64,000 bases of DNA from Haematobia irritans (lineage: Eukaryota > Arthropoda > Insecta > Diptera > Muscidae). Below are positions 11,780-23,050 of the stretch, piece by piece (the stretch's first letter is position 1; each line of letters begins with the position of its first letter). The position numbers were made by a program, and so were the translations under genes. The notes beneath the pieces were generated by a model that searched no databases, was not told where the DNA came from, and saw only the letters and a list, made by a program, of their open reading frames with translations. The stretch is from positions 83,515,983-83,579,982 of the forward strand of contig NC_134398.1 of the NCBI RefSeq assembly GCF_050003625.1, in the 5' to 3' direction.

Positions 11780-13431
11780 CACCCAGAAAAAAGTGCCTTC
11801 GAAACTAAAGAAAAAAATGTTTATCAATTTATCAATCAATTTTATTTCCATTAAGTTAAATTTTTGTGTGAAATAATAAAATTTACTTGTTTTAGTAAAA
11901 AATCCTAAACTGAAAGCAGTTAGGAATAGTTCGTTAACTAGAATAAGGCATGGAATTTTACTATACTGTTTTCTTCGCTGGGTATAAGAATTTACTACTG
12001 AACAAGAAATTTTTATTCACTGATAATAAAGCATTCGTAAAAATAAAAAACCGAACTAAAACCAAGTTTCCTCAAATTTAGTAAAATTTCTTATAAAAAA
12101 ATTCTTATAAAAATATTATAGTTCATTAGTACTAAGAAATATTCAATCCTTTCAAAACTTAAGGAAACACACTTGCTGAATATAGGAAATTTTCCTATAT
12201 TTCTTTTATCTACCTGTAATCGATACCTGTCATCGATGTAATCGATATGTTTGCGCGTTGGTTGTTTTTTAAGTTGGAATCGTTATTGTATACGGAGAGA
12301 TTGTTAAAAAAATAATATAATAAATAACAAATAAAATATTTGTTATTTTAAATTAGTGAGACAATTTTTCGTTTTTTCAAAATTATTGAAATATCGAACG
12401 AAACCCCATTCGAAAGAAAGGCAGTCACTCGAATTCGAATGAATTTCAGTTTTTATATTTTTGAAAGTTCGTTTCGGTTGTATGAGAAGACATTGAATAT
12501 CAAAAATGAGTATTTTCAAATTTTTAGCTTGAGAATTCATTCAAATGTTAACAATGTTTTTACTTTTTTCTTGACACTTATTGTATATGTTCGTTTATTG
12601 CTCGACAACAAAATATGAAGTGATTTGCCTTTCGAAATAGAAGAACAAAAATCAATTTTCTTTCGTCTGGAATACGAAAGAAAGCTTTCGTTCGACATAC
12701 AGGAACAGGCCATAAGTCTATCAATGTTCGTGATGGTGTATAAAGAAAGAAAACAGCAACAGAATAACAACCCCTCCATTCGTCTTCTTTTTGGAATCTT
12801 CAATTATCAAGTAACATTCATACAGTGATGCTAACCTTTTGTGAAAAAATTGGTTTATGATTTTTTATATTGAAATTGTAAAAGGAGGATAGAATCGTTA
12901 CGCAGCATCTTATTAAAAGTGAAAGGAACAAGAGAAGAAAAGCATTACGTTTTACAGTTGGTAACTTTACATGGAAATTGGAAATAGTGGAATAATAAAC
13001 TAATATTTCAAGGCCAGTCGATGTTGTTAATTCTTAATAAATATATTTAATATATTAATAAAACATGTCTTTTATTGAAGAAAAAATGCCTATATAAATA
13101 AATAAAACTGTACTTAAAAACGAAGGTAAGCAGTTCTAATTTTGAAGTAAAAGGTTTACCACAAATATGTAAGATTTATCCAAATGAATGAAAAAAGTTC
13201 AATAAAATCATTCCATATATGAATTCAATTCAGTTAAATTTTTTCATTCTGTACTATAGTGGTACATAAATATAGGAAAATGTTAACTAATATATGGAAT
13301 GCATTCTATCTAATTTCTACGAAAATCATATCGTTCCAACAAATAAAAATGTCTTTGGTGCTATACCAAGTTCAACTTTCTTCACAATGAGTTCATTTTA
13401 ACTTAAAGAAGTGGTCACTTTTTTCTGGGTG
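11780..13431. mobile_element. CACCCAGAAAAAAGTG element, left copy (TE1)
   Basis: It has terminal inverted repeats CACCCAGAAAAAAGTG (11780) and CACTTTTTTCTGGGTG (ending 13431). It is 1652 bp and collinear in reverse with the copy at 13953-16048. No transposase-like frame was found. The left flank is LINE sequence (TA) and the right flank is family A sequence (TT), so the two flanks do not share a target duplication. A rearrangement or deletion accompanied or followed insertion. Confidence 0.75.
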
Positions 13432-13952
13432 TTCAAATTGACCACGAACTTTGTTACACAAAGAAATATTGAAAAACACATGGTTTTTTCGTTGCATGTT
13501 AGGGTAGTGTTTTGTCAAAGTTTTCTCATATTATCTTCAACGCCTTTTCAAAGATTTCGTCAACATTTTGGAAAATTGGAAGTAATTCGCAAACAATTTG
13601 AAGATGTGTTGAATAATTGGAAGAAATAAAAAAAATGGAAAATTTTAGACAAATAAGTGAATTTACTCCAAATAGTTTATAATGATAGGTAAGTAAAAAT
13701 AAAAATTGAAATAAAACATTAAGGAAGTAACTAAATTATCTCTTTGCCGAAAACTTAAATTATGGATTCTACGTTCTTGAAAACATTATAACGCTGGCCG
13801 GTGAAAAGATTTCAACCAATTAAATTATTTATTTATTTATTAATTATTTAAACCAATTAAAAGTGTTAAAAACTTGATATTATTCCATATCATTAACTTC
13901 TGGATGAAAATGTGCATCACATCGTTTTAGTTTAATTTACATCCTATTATCA

Positions 13953-16048
13953 CACCCAAAAAAATGTGACCCCTTCTTTAAGTTAAAATGAACTCATTGT
14001 GAAGAAAGTTGAACTTCGTATAGCGCCAAAGACATTTTTATTTGTTTGAACGATGTGATTTTCGTAGAAATTAGGTATAATGCATTCCATATATTAGTTA
14101 ACATTTTCCTATATTTATGTACCACTATACTACAGAATGATAAAATTTAACTGATTTGAATTCATATATGGAATGATTTTATTGAAATTTTTTCATTCAT
14201 TTGGACAAATCTTACACATTTGTGGTAAAACTTTTACTTCATAAGGTAAGTACTATGTTCGCTTTTCGCGTTGAAATTTTCGTGGTTACTTTATTAAAAC
14301 AGTTCAATATAAAGCAGACAAATCAACACAATTGATGCGTGGTTTCTTGTTCCTCTAGATTTCGGCAAGACTTTACAGGAATAAGTTTGTTTTCATTTAT
14401 AATTTTGATTATTTAAGGAAAAGTAATCGCGAAAATAAAGTGGTTTTCAACTCGAAAACCGAACATAGTACCTACCCATAATTAGAACTGCTTACCTTCG
14501 TTTTTAAATACAATTTTATTTATTTATATGAGCAATTTTATCTTCAATAAAAGACATGTTTTATTAATACATTGAATATATTTATTAAGAATCAACAGCA
14601 TCGAATCTCCTTGAAATATTAGTTTATTATTCCGCTATTTCCAATTTCCATGTGATATTATCAACTGTAAAACGCACTTTTTCTTCTTCTTGTACTTTTC
14701 ACTTTTAATAAGTTGCTGCCTAACGATTTTGTCCTCCTTTTACAATTTCAATACCTACAAATATAAAAAATCATAAACCATTTTTGTTACAAAAGGTTAG
14801 CGTCACTGATAATTGAAGATTCCAAAATGAAGACAAATGAAAGGGTTGTTATTCTGCTGGTTTTTTCTTTCTTTATATACCATCACGAACATTGATAGAT
14901 TTATTTTCAAAAAACGAAAATTTTTCTCACTAATTTAAAATAATAAATATTTTATATATTTTATTTGTTATTTATTATATTATTTTACAATATTATTTTT
15001 TAACAATCTTTCCGTATACCACAACAACGCGTTTCCAACTAAAAAAACAACCCACGCGCAAACATATCGATTACACCCACGCGCAAACACATCGATTGCG
15101 ATGACAGGTATCGATTAAGGCCGGTACTCTGTTCGGTTTTCGCGTTGAAACTCCATACAAAACCAAAAAATGCGAAAAATTTGCGAAATTTTTTCCATTT
15201 GTGATACTTTGTTTTTTCGTGTTGAAAAACTGACGTTTATAGCACGGCGCCATTTGCAATGTGAATTAAGAAATAATTTATTTATTAAAAACTATTTGTG
15301 CGGGTTTATAAATCAAACACGGACCATATTTTTGTTCCGAAACTATACAAAGGATCAAAGGAATAGCAGATCAATTGCCCAAGGAAATATAAAATGTTAT
15401 TTTGTAAAAACAAGCAACACCACCAACTTAATCCAATATCGCTCCCTGTAAAATAGCGCTCCAAGCTACCTAAAAAAACGCCGCTTTCTATGTGCGAAAT
15501 AATGGTTTCCATAAAAATTTTTCGCAAGAATGAACATAGTACCGGCCTTTACAGGTAGACAATAGAAATATAGGAAAATTTCCTATATTCTAACAAGTGT
15601 GTTTCCTTAAGTTTTGATTGGATTGCATACTTCTTAGTACGAATGAACTAAAATATTTTTCTATGCCAAGTGTTGTTCGTATGTATGAAAAACTTTCTAT
15701 TATAAAGGAAGTCGCAATTATCATTTTATAAGAAATTTTACTAATTTTGAGGAAACTTGGTTTTAGTTCGGGTTTTGTTTATTTTTACGAATGCTTTGTT
15801 ACCGGTGAATAAAATTTTCTTGTTCAGTAGTAAATTCTTATACCCAGCGAAGAAAATAGTATGAGTAAAATTCCATGCCTTATTCTAGTTAATAAACTGT
15901 TCCTAACTGCTTACAGTATAGGATATTTTTACTGAAACGAGTAAATTTTATTATTTCTCACAAAATTTTACCTTAATGGAAATAAAATGGATAAACTATA
16001 TTGATGAAAATTTTTTCCTTTAGTTTCGAAGGCACTTTTTTCTGGGTG
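13953..16048. mobile_element. CACCCAGAAAAAAGTG element, right copy (TE2), inverted to TE1
   Basis: Ends CACCCAAAAAAATGTG (13953) and GCACTTTTTTCTGGGTG (16048), flanked by CA/CA. Removing the element and one CA gives 'attatcagtttaaaatgg', the uninterrupted family A sequence seen in reverse at about 34400-34430. Without its nested 431-bp MITE it is about 1.66 kb, the same as TE1. Confidence 0.8.
15118..15548. mobile_element. Harbinger-like MITE (AGGCCGGTAC...GTACCGGCCT)
   Basis: Perfect AGGCCGGTAC terminal repeats are flanked by TTA (15115-15117 and 15549-15551). The inverted sister copy TE1 has the uninterrupted site at about 12210-12225, giving a direct empty site. A 3-bp TTA duplication is the hallmark of PIF/Harbinger elements. 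Related in its termini to 36399-36775. No transposase. Confidence 0.85.
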
Positions 16049-16260
16049 CAGTTTAAAATGGATATTATTTGAATTCCTTCTGCTGGAAATGTATTCTAAC
16101 AGGCGGTCCAGCACGTTCCTTTCAAATTGCCCGCATATTAATTATGTTTAATGCAGTTTTATGACACCAACAGGAATTAGTATTGTAGTGAATTATTATA
16201 CATTTTATTTTAAAAAAATTAATAAATTACACAAAATTCAATTCAATTCAATCTTTATTA

Positions 16261-16502
16261 TGCGCTTTACAGACTATCAGTTATTCCGGACGACAGTGCT
16301 CGTGTCGAACATATCCCATATATTGTGCACATTATAAATTAAGTCCGAAGGCATAATCGATACTGCTGCATGTTTATGGGATCGATAACACATTTACCGA
16401 TTATTTAGTCATCGCCGACAAGTCGTATCGATCCGACACACTGTACGATTCTTTACAAACACCGACATTCCGTCCGGAATAACTGATAGTCTGTAAAGCG
16501 CA
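16261..16502. repeat. Hairpin repeat with 32-bp perfect terminal inverted repeats and TTGAA-type tail
   Basis: TGCGCTTTACAGACTATCAG... at 16261-16292 is perfectly complementary to 16471-16502. Outside one end, read on the minus strand, comes 'aataaagattgaattgaatt' (16237-16260). The 178-bp centre is more GC-rich than its surroundings and contains several 'atcgat' words. It could be a MITE with a TTA duplication, or a retroposed structured RNA with an (ATTGA)n tail. The sequence does not decide. Confidence 0.7.
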
Positions 16503-16568
16503 TTAATCAATTAAAGCCCATTTTGGACTACATATTGATAGAAATACAATTTATGCTACTTATATATA

Positions 16569-17780
16569 CCATGCCAACATTTGTTGAATTTGACGGCGCT
16601 TCTGAGAATCCCCACTACGTCGAAAACAATCGTATACGACATCCAAAACTCGTCGGAAAAGCACCGTCACTATTGAGAAGTTGTACAATGCCAAGTTACT
16701 ACAAAAAAAGTATCGCATGAGTGCAATTATTAGATGCCTTTTTTAATAAATTTAGAACGACCCCAATAAGAGGCCCTTCAAACAATCAGAAAAAGTGAAT
16801 TTTAAGATAGATGTAAAAGAATCATTGTGGTCAAGTAAAACACGATTGTTTAGATGTTTATTAATTTGATTAAACATTTATAAATTCTTATAAATATAAC
16901 ATTTATACCACTATCACAACACATTTAACATAATTTTTTTCATTAATAATAGAATGTTGTTGATTTACAAGTGCAGCGTCTATCAGCCAGTGTTTTTATT
17001 CTCGATGGAGGCAGCGTGTCTGTAAAATATCTGAAAAACCATCACTTTATTCCATTTGGAATGTCAAAAATTGTTCACCAATATACCTTTTACAATTTTA
17101 AGCGAAATAACTACACTCATAGAAAAAAGTCTGCTAAAAACAGCAGTCGATGTCTGCTGTTATTATTTTTGTACTTCAGGGCCCAATGAACAACAAATTA
17201 TAAAATTTTCACGTTATAAATTTTCCCCAAAGCATAATTAAGAGCCAAAAGTAGGTTTTGGTATATTTTTGCACTGTAATATACTTACAAGCTCCTAAAT
17301 ACGATCAGCAAACATTTTGTTTGCTGTTATGCCTCAATTTGATTTTTGGGTAAATACTATAGATTTTTTGGCAAATACTATAGATATTCATAAAATATTG
17401 GTTTAATTATGTTAGGGTAGAGTGTTTTAGTGTAATCGAGCTAAAAAAATAGCAGACAATGTTTGCTATTTCAGCAAACAGTGACTGCAGTCCCTTTTTC
17501 TGCAGACTTTTATGCTGTCCCTACTAACAAATTTCTTTGGGTGTATATTTTCAGCTCTTCATTATCGATTTTATTTAAATAAATTATAAGAAGCTAGTTG
17601 CGCTTGGTGTTTCACAAAATATAAAATTGCTCTTGTAACAATAGTGATGGCAAAATACTTTTATGTACATTTCATACTTTTTCAAACGCTTCCCCCATCA
17701 CTGTTGGCGATTATTGCAGTGTCACTTACGAGTCTGTGGCAGAGATGAGGATGAAATGGATCTCTGAAATGCTGACAGGG
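16569..17780. mobile_element. CCCTGCCAGCATT-terminus element, copy 2 (with nested MITE)
   Basis: Ends CCATGCCAACATTTG (16569) and AATGCTGACAGGG (17780), flanked by TA/TA. Collinear with 10207-10999 apart from the insertion at 17114-17543. Without that insertion it is about 780 bp. It lies inside family A copy A1. Confidence 0.8.
17114..17543. mobile_element. TA-target MITE (CACTCATAGAAAAAAGTCTG), copy 1
   Basis: Termini CACTCATAGAAA and TTTCTTTGGGTG are imperfect inverted repeats flanked by TA. Copy 1 of the host element reads 'aaataactatgttttcag' uninterrupted at 10757-10774, confirming a TA duplication. The interior carries 'cagcag'/'ctgctg' and 'agcaaacattttgtttgct' palindromes. Further copies are at 37623 and 40032. 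The TA site suggests a Tc1/mariner-type origin. Confidence 0.85.
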
Positions 17781-17972
17781 TACATATCCTAAACTAAAAT
17801 TTGAAATAAGCTCACCCATTTTGGCTTTGACTTTCAGTTAGAAGTGGGAATATCATTTATACAAATTTTTGTTGAACAGTATTTGTAACAATGTTAATTT
17901 CTAATATGACTCGAATCGAAAAATGTTTGAGAAATTATTGATTGAGGATAACACTTGAGAAATTATTGCTAA

Positions 17973-18419
17973 AGGTGAGTATTAAGTTCGAGTTTAGCCG
18001 CTAAAGGTGAGTATTAAGTTCGAGTTTAGCCGCTAAAATCGCCATTTTTTCACGATTACTTTTCTTTAATAATACTTTTTAAGGAATACAAACTTTGTGA
18101 AAACTTGCTTTGGGCTATTCCCCATCAAGTTATAGTAAAATCTGCAACAAATATGTATAATTTTATTCCTTTTTTTATTGATTTAGTTTTCACTTTAGTG
18201 AAAAAACTCGAACTTAATACCCACCTTAAAATCGCAATTTTTTCACGATTACTTTTCTTTAATAATACTTTTTAAGGAATACAAACTTTGTGAAAACTTG
18301 CTTTGGGCTATTCCCCATCAAGTTATAATAAAATCTGCAACAAATATGTATAATTTTATTCCTTTTTTTACTGATTTAGTTTTCACTTTAGTGAAAAAAC
18401 TCGAACTTAATACCCACCT
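17973..18419. mobile_element. Harbinger-like MITE AGGTGGGTATTAAG, head-to-tail dimer
   Basis: Two collinear ~200-bp units (about 18032-18225 and 18226-18419) share 'ggaatacaaactttgtgaaa'. The outer ends are AGGTGAGTATTAAG and CTTAATACCCACCT, flanked by TAA. The left end also has a 31-bp tandem duplication (17971-18001 and 18002-18032). Removal restores family A ('attgctaatgtgttg'). Other copies: 30671, 32961, 50003. Confidence 0.75.
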
Positions 18420-18571
18420 TAATGTGTTGAATTTTACTGTTGAGGGTAATGTCTGTTTTTTGTTGAGAGCGCGATTTTCTCAACAATTTCTCAACTTGAA
18501 TATTTCTCTAATCCTAAAATGTTTGAAGAATTGTAGAAATTTAGCATTTTTCAACGTTTGTGTTTATTGGG

Positions 18572-19216
18572 CGTCCTGTGTTTGTTTTGGAATGTTATTC
18601 GGCAATTTCAACTCTCAGAGCCATCTAGAGTTTTCACATTTGCTCTTTCATCGAGAACTCTATCTTAATCTATCGTCTTTGTACGTGCCAGAATACAACT
18701 CTATAAACGTCAATCAAATGATAGAACGCATAAACAATGGGAATATATTATTGACAGTAAAAACGAAGCAAAATAGAAAAGAATAATCATTGGGAGTAAA
18801 TTGCTATAATTGTAATAAAGTATTACTGAGTTGTAATCATTTATCAAATAAAAATATAATGCCAATAGTGACTTTAACCAAAACGCAAGTGGCATTTCTA
18901 TGAATAAATTACAGATAAATGAGGAGTGAAGTAACCGAACAGAAAAAATTTAAGAACTCAGAAATTATCGATTTGGAAAGAAATTAAAGTTTGCAAATAA
19001 TTTGTGGGGGATTTTTATCTTACTAATATATGGCATCAGAGAGAGATGCAGGAAGTCTGAAAATGATACATTTGGGTAGTTAAAAATTGAATTCTGGTAC
19101 TATAGATTCAAAGACGTCAATTGGATTCCTCTAAGATCAAGCAATCCAATATTTGACCGATCTTTTATCAAGTTAAAATAACCCTTGTAAAACCATAAGA
19201 AATTGGACCAGTAGCT
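18572..19216. other. Upstream region of the OSER1-like gene
   Basis: AT-rich sequence between the end of family A and the start codon at 19217. No TATA box or initiator can be singled out with confidence, and no transposon signature is visible. It should contain the promoter and 5' UTR unless a 5' intron moves them upstream. Confidence 0.4.
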
Positions 19217-20209
19217 ATGTCAAGCGAAGAGGAATTGCCAGAAAAATTGGAAAGGCTGGAAATAACTCCCGTTTTACCACAAGTTAAGCTGGGCGATAAC
19301 CTTCCCTTACCACTGAATCCCTTCTATGATGCTGTTGTTGATGAGATGAATTTTACAACTGGTGCTGAAGAAAAGCATAGCGATAACAAACAAAGAGAGG
19401 CTTCACAGACACTGTCAAAAACTTTAAATTGTCGTAGATGTCGCCTAAGACGAGCATCGGAAAGCAATGTCTTAGATGAAATGGCGCATTCCACGTCTCC
19501 TTCAACCACGTCGGAATCTTCCCGTTTATCGCCCTCATGCGGAGTGTTAAAGCAATCACTCAAGAAATCTGTATCAACTGGTATTCCTGGCTATCGCAAA
19601 CTATTATTGCGGGAACCTGTTTTAAAGGCGCTATCATTTTGTTTGCATCCTCAAAGTAACGTAAGAAGAAAACTCATTGGTTCGCCAAATTTTGAAAAAT
19701 CGGGAATAAATTACCATAAACAAAATAGTGATGTTCTCCATTTAACACCAAAGGGTATGAGCGATTTTCGCGATTTAATTGATGAATGCCAAAATCTCCT
19801 TAAGGATGAAGTTAAATTTAATAACGGCTTAGAACCGAATAATTTCCCTAATAGAAATTCTAAAACATTCACGAAAATGCAAAAACAAATCAGCAGTAAA
19901 TCTCGCAACAAAACGCATCAAAAGCAAAATGCGCTTGAAATTTCAGAAACAAAAATTAAACTTGGAGGCTGTGTCAGTGATTTCGTATGTGATAATCATA
20001 TGAATGGATTGACACAGCCTCCTTCAAATTCTCAACGAAATGGTTCTACCGAACAACGATGTAGCACAACATGTTCTCAACAAGCCGCTGGTAATAGTTC
20101 AACATCGTCATCCGACGATGTCACTATTACTGAATTGGCTAGTTATTTCGATACATTTGTACACATCCCCAAGAAGATGTCATCGATGGCAGAAATGATG
20201 TACATATAA
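19217..20209 (+). CDS. OSER1: OSER1-like (DUF776) oxidative stress-responsive serine-rich protein
   Basis: An intact single-exon frame encodes 330 aa. The C-terminus, DDVTITELASYFDTFVHIPK (about 299-318) followed by KMSSMAEMMYI, matches the signature tail of animal OSER1 proteins (DDVTIE..L..Y...IPKKMS.MAEMMYT). An Arg-rich block CRRCRLRRASES lies near residue 72-83. Long Ser/Thr- and Asn/Gln-rich, probably disordered, stretches lie at 90-110 and 265-300. No signal peptide or membrane segment is seen. OSER1 in vertebrates is induced by oxidative stress and linked to FOXO signalling; its biochemistry is not settled, so function here is inferred. The start is the first ATG in frame. An AATAAA lies 170 bp downstream. 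Its codon use and lack of defects set it apart from all transposon relics around it. Confidence 0.88.
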   Translation: MSSEEELPEKLERLEITPVLPQVKLGDNLPLPLNPFYDAVVDEMNFTTGAEEKHSDNKQREASQTLSKTLNCRRCRLRRASESNVLDEMAHSTSPSTTSESSRLSPSCGVLKQSLKKSVSTGIPGYRKLLLREPVLKALSFCLHPQSNVRRKLIGSPNFEKSGINYHKQNSDVLHLTPKGMSDFRDLIDECQNLLKDEVKFNNGLEPNNFPNRNSKTFTKMQKQISSKSRNKTHQKQNALEISETKIKLGGCVSDFVCDNHMNGLTQPPSNSQRNGSTEQRCSTTCSQQAAGNSSTSSSDDVTITELASYFDTFVHIPKKMSSMAEMMYI

Positions 20210-20381
20210 AAAAAACGGAGCTTAAAGTATACCCTTATAGTTATTGCCAATTTTATACAAGTAAAAAAACAAAATTTTTGTAATATATTATTTATTTTGG
20301 CGTACACAAGAATGATATACACATAAGATATACGCGTTTATTTTGTATTTTGCAACATGAAATGTGAAATAACCAATCAGA

Positions 20382-20387
20382 AATAAA
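20382..20387 (+). terminator. Likely polyadenylation signal of the OSER1-like gene
   Basis: AATAAA lies 173 bp past the stop codon in an AT-rich 3' region. It is the first canonical signal downstream of the gene. Confidence 0.55.
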
Positions 20388-21544
20388 TCTTTATCACAAA
20401 ATTATATTGAATATTTTCGTGGTTTCTTAAAGAAAATGCCTATGTTTTAGAAGTCAATATTTCCATGGGTGCAAAAATAAGTTCTATGTGGGACAGCCTC
20501 ATATTCATGCTTGATAAATTTGCAGAGTGCCATTTATGTGAATTAAAAATAAAAAATGAAATCAAAAGGGGCGCTGGAACATTTCTTACAAAATTTTGCA
20601 ATGTTTGAGAAAAATTCATGGAATTTACAGTAGCTTTCATGAGAAAACCGATCATACTCCCATGCACCGAAATTCGGAATCGCAAAATTTTCGTTTGGCC
20701 ATAATTTCATAACCCTGAAACTTGTATACTTAAATCTTGGTAATATATTTCCTATTTTTTCGTTACAAGTAAAATAAATTCTTGCGATTTGCGATTCCGA
20801 CTTTTGGAACATGGGAGATAGTACCGCTTTCCGAAAATTAATTTTTATACCGACCATTTCGGTATTATACGGCCTTCCATCATTTTATTTTTCAAATGTA
20901 CAGTTTCACGATATAAATTACATTTGCACAAAATTGTAAACGTCATTTGCCATCCGATTACGTGTAGGCCGTTCCATTCTTGGTATTAAGTTGCCCAAAT
21001 TAATTAGTTTTTGCATTCGCTATTTGTTCGCTAAACCCACGTCTCATGTGAATGTATCGGAAAAATATCGATTTTTGAAGTCAACATTCAAATAAATAGT
21101 TTTAAGTGTTTCATTGGCAGAGGATAGGCTGGAACTATTTTTATTTAACGAACTAAAAAAACTTTTGTTCGCTATTTGTTGTTCTTACATTTTTTGTGAC
21201 AAAATCTACCTGTCGTTGTGTCTGGATTTTTTATTATTACAATAATCAATACATAACCTATCCATAATCATACAGATTATGAGAAATGGATTACAAATTT
21301 ACATTACAAAAGCTGTGTATCAAATCGATGTATTTAGCATAAATGGATTTATTCATAATAAATAAATGTTTAAAAAAAATTGCACAAGAGTGTTTTGTAT
21401 TTATATGATATATCGATTTACTCAAAAGGATTTAAGGTATTAACTTAGAAAATATTTTTCCAAAAATAATTACTTAATTCAGCCAAGCGTTTAAAGAACA
21501 TTCTCATAGTACTTCAACAGTAAATAACGTATTTTAAAACAAAA
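20388..21544. other. Intergenic, nothing recognised
   Basis: Short overlapping minus-strand frames at 20440-20857 have no motif. No inverted-repeat pair or LINE motif was found. Confidence 0.45.
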
Positions 21545-22752
21545 CCAGTAAGGAAAGTCTAAAGTCGGGCGGGGCCGACTATATTATACCCTGCACCACT
21601 TTGTAGATCTAAATTTTCGATACCATATCACATCCGTCAAATGTGTTGGGGGCTATATATAAAGGTTTGTCCCAAATACATAAATTTAAATATCACTCGA
21701 TCTGGAAGAATTTGATAGACATCTACAAAATCTATAGACTCAAAATTTAAGTCGGCTAATGCACTAGGGTGGAACACAATGTTAGTAAAAAATATGGGAA
21801 ACGTTTAAATCTGAAGCAATTTTAAGGAAACTTCGCAAAAGTTTACTTATGATTTATCGCTCGATATATATGTATTAGAAGTTTAGGAAAATTAGAGTCA
21901 TTTTTACAACTTTTCGACTAAGCAGTGGCGATTTTACAAGGAAAATGTTGGTATTTTGACCATTTTTGTCGAAATCAGAAAAACATATATATGGGAGCTA
22001 TACCTAAATCTGAACCGATGTCAACCAAATTTGGAACGCATAGCTACAATGCCAATTCTACTCCCTGTGCAAAATTTCAACTAAATCGGAGTTAAAAATT
22101 GGCCTCTGTTGTCATATGAGTGTAAATCGGGCAAAAGCTATATATGGGAGATATATCCAAATCTGAACCGATTTCAACCAAATTTGGCACGCATAGTTGC
22201 AATGCTAATTCTACTCCCAATGCAAAAGTTCAACTAAATCGGAACAAAAAATTGGCCTCTGTGGGCAAATGAGTGTAAATCGGGCGAAAGCTATATATGG
22301 GAGCTATATCTAAATCTGAACCGATTTTGCTGATATTTTGCAAGTTTTTCGAGACTCATAAAATATTCGGATGTACGGAATTTGAGGAAGATCGGTTGAT
22401 ATACACGCCAATTATGACCAGATCGGTGAAAAATATATATGGCAGCTATATCTAAATCTGAACCGATTTTTTCCAAAATCAATAGGGATCGTCTTTGAGC
22501 CGAAACAGGATCCTATACCAAATTTTAGGACAATCGGACTAAAACTGCGAGCTGTACTTTGCACACAAAAATACATCAACAGACGGACGGACAGACAGAC
22601 GGACAGACGGACATCGCTAAATCGACTCAGAATTTAATTCTAAGCCGATCCGTATACTAAAAGGTTGGTCTATGATTACTCCTTCTTGGCGTTACATACA
22701 AATGCACAAACTTATTATACCCTGTACCACATTAGTGGTGAAGGGTATAATA
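21545..22752. mobile_element. INE-1/DINE-like repeat (subfamily 2)
   Basis: It starts near 'gggcggggccgactatatta' and TTATACCCTGCACC, and ends with TTATACCCTGTACCACATTA and its fold-back GTGGTGAAGGGTATAA. Internal ~130-bp repeats carry 'tatatatgggagctatatc' and 'taaatctgaaccgat' (about 21980, 22135, 22290, 22430). A GACGGACGGACAGACAG block is at 22573. It abuts the Helitron helicase relic on the right. Confidence 0.65.
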
Positions 22753-23050
22753 ATATCAATGCTTTTAAATATGCTTCTCGATATGTTTGACATTGGTGCC
22801 CATTCACAGTCTTCAAATGCGCGAAGGATTTTGATCCACGTACATTTACCAACAGCAGTCGCAAATAAAAACATTCATCATTTCTAGGATGAACAGTATA
22901 CATGCGACCTAGTGCATCAGTGGAAAACACTTGTGGCCAATCTATCAACAATTTCTTTGTTGATTAATTCCAAGTGCAATACTTTGGCATTTCAATGTAC
23001 ATCAGCGTCGCTGCGAATTGATCTGCTTCACACATTGCAAAGATGTTGTT
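22753..23050 (-). pseudogene. Helitron helicase-domain fragment
   Basis: On the minus strand it reads CEADQFAATLMYIEMPKYCTW, a stop, then VFSTDALGRMYTVHPRNDEC, FYLRLLLVNVRG and KTVNGHQCQTYREA. These are hallmark blocks between the Rep and Pif1-type helicase parts of insect Helitrons. It continues the Rep relic at 28492-30610. The two are separated by the LINE complex 23046-28464. The downstream helicase core is missing where the INE-like repeat begins. Confidence 0.8.

Larger units (their letters stand above)
13432..18571. mobile_element. Family A element, copy A1, heavily interrupted
   Basis: Pieces at 13432-13952, 16049-16260, about 16503-16568, 17781-17972 and 18420-18571 align, mostly in reverse, with the more compact copy at 33759-35189. 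The right terminus is TGTGTTTATTGGG at 18571, complement of CCCAATAAACACA. The left terminus is missing (cut at TE1). A ~190-bp segment (13432-13620) lies inverted relative to copy A2. Its short open frames are not genes. Confidence 0.65.

Noticed and set aside
18298..18786. 162-codon plus-strand frame before the OSER1-like gene
   Set aside because: It begins inside the MITE dimer, crosses into family A and beyond; composition is AT-driven and there is no motif.
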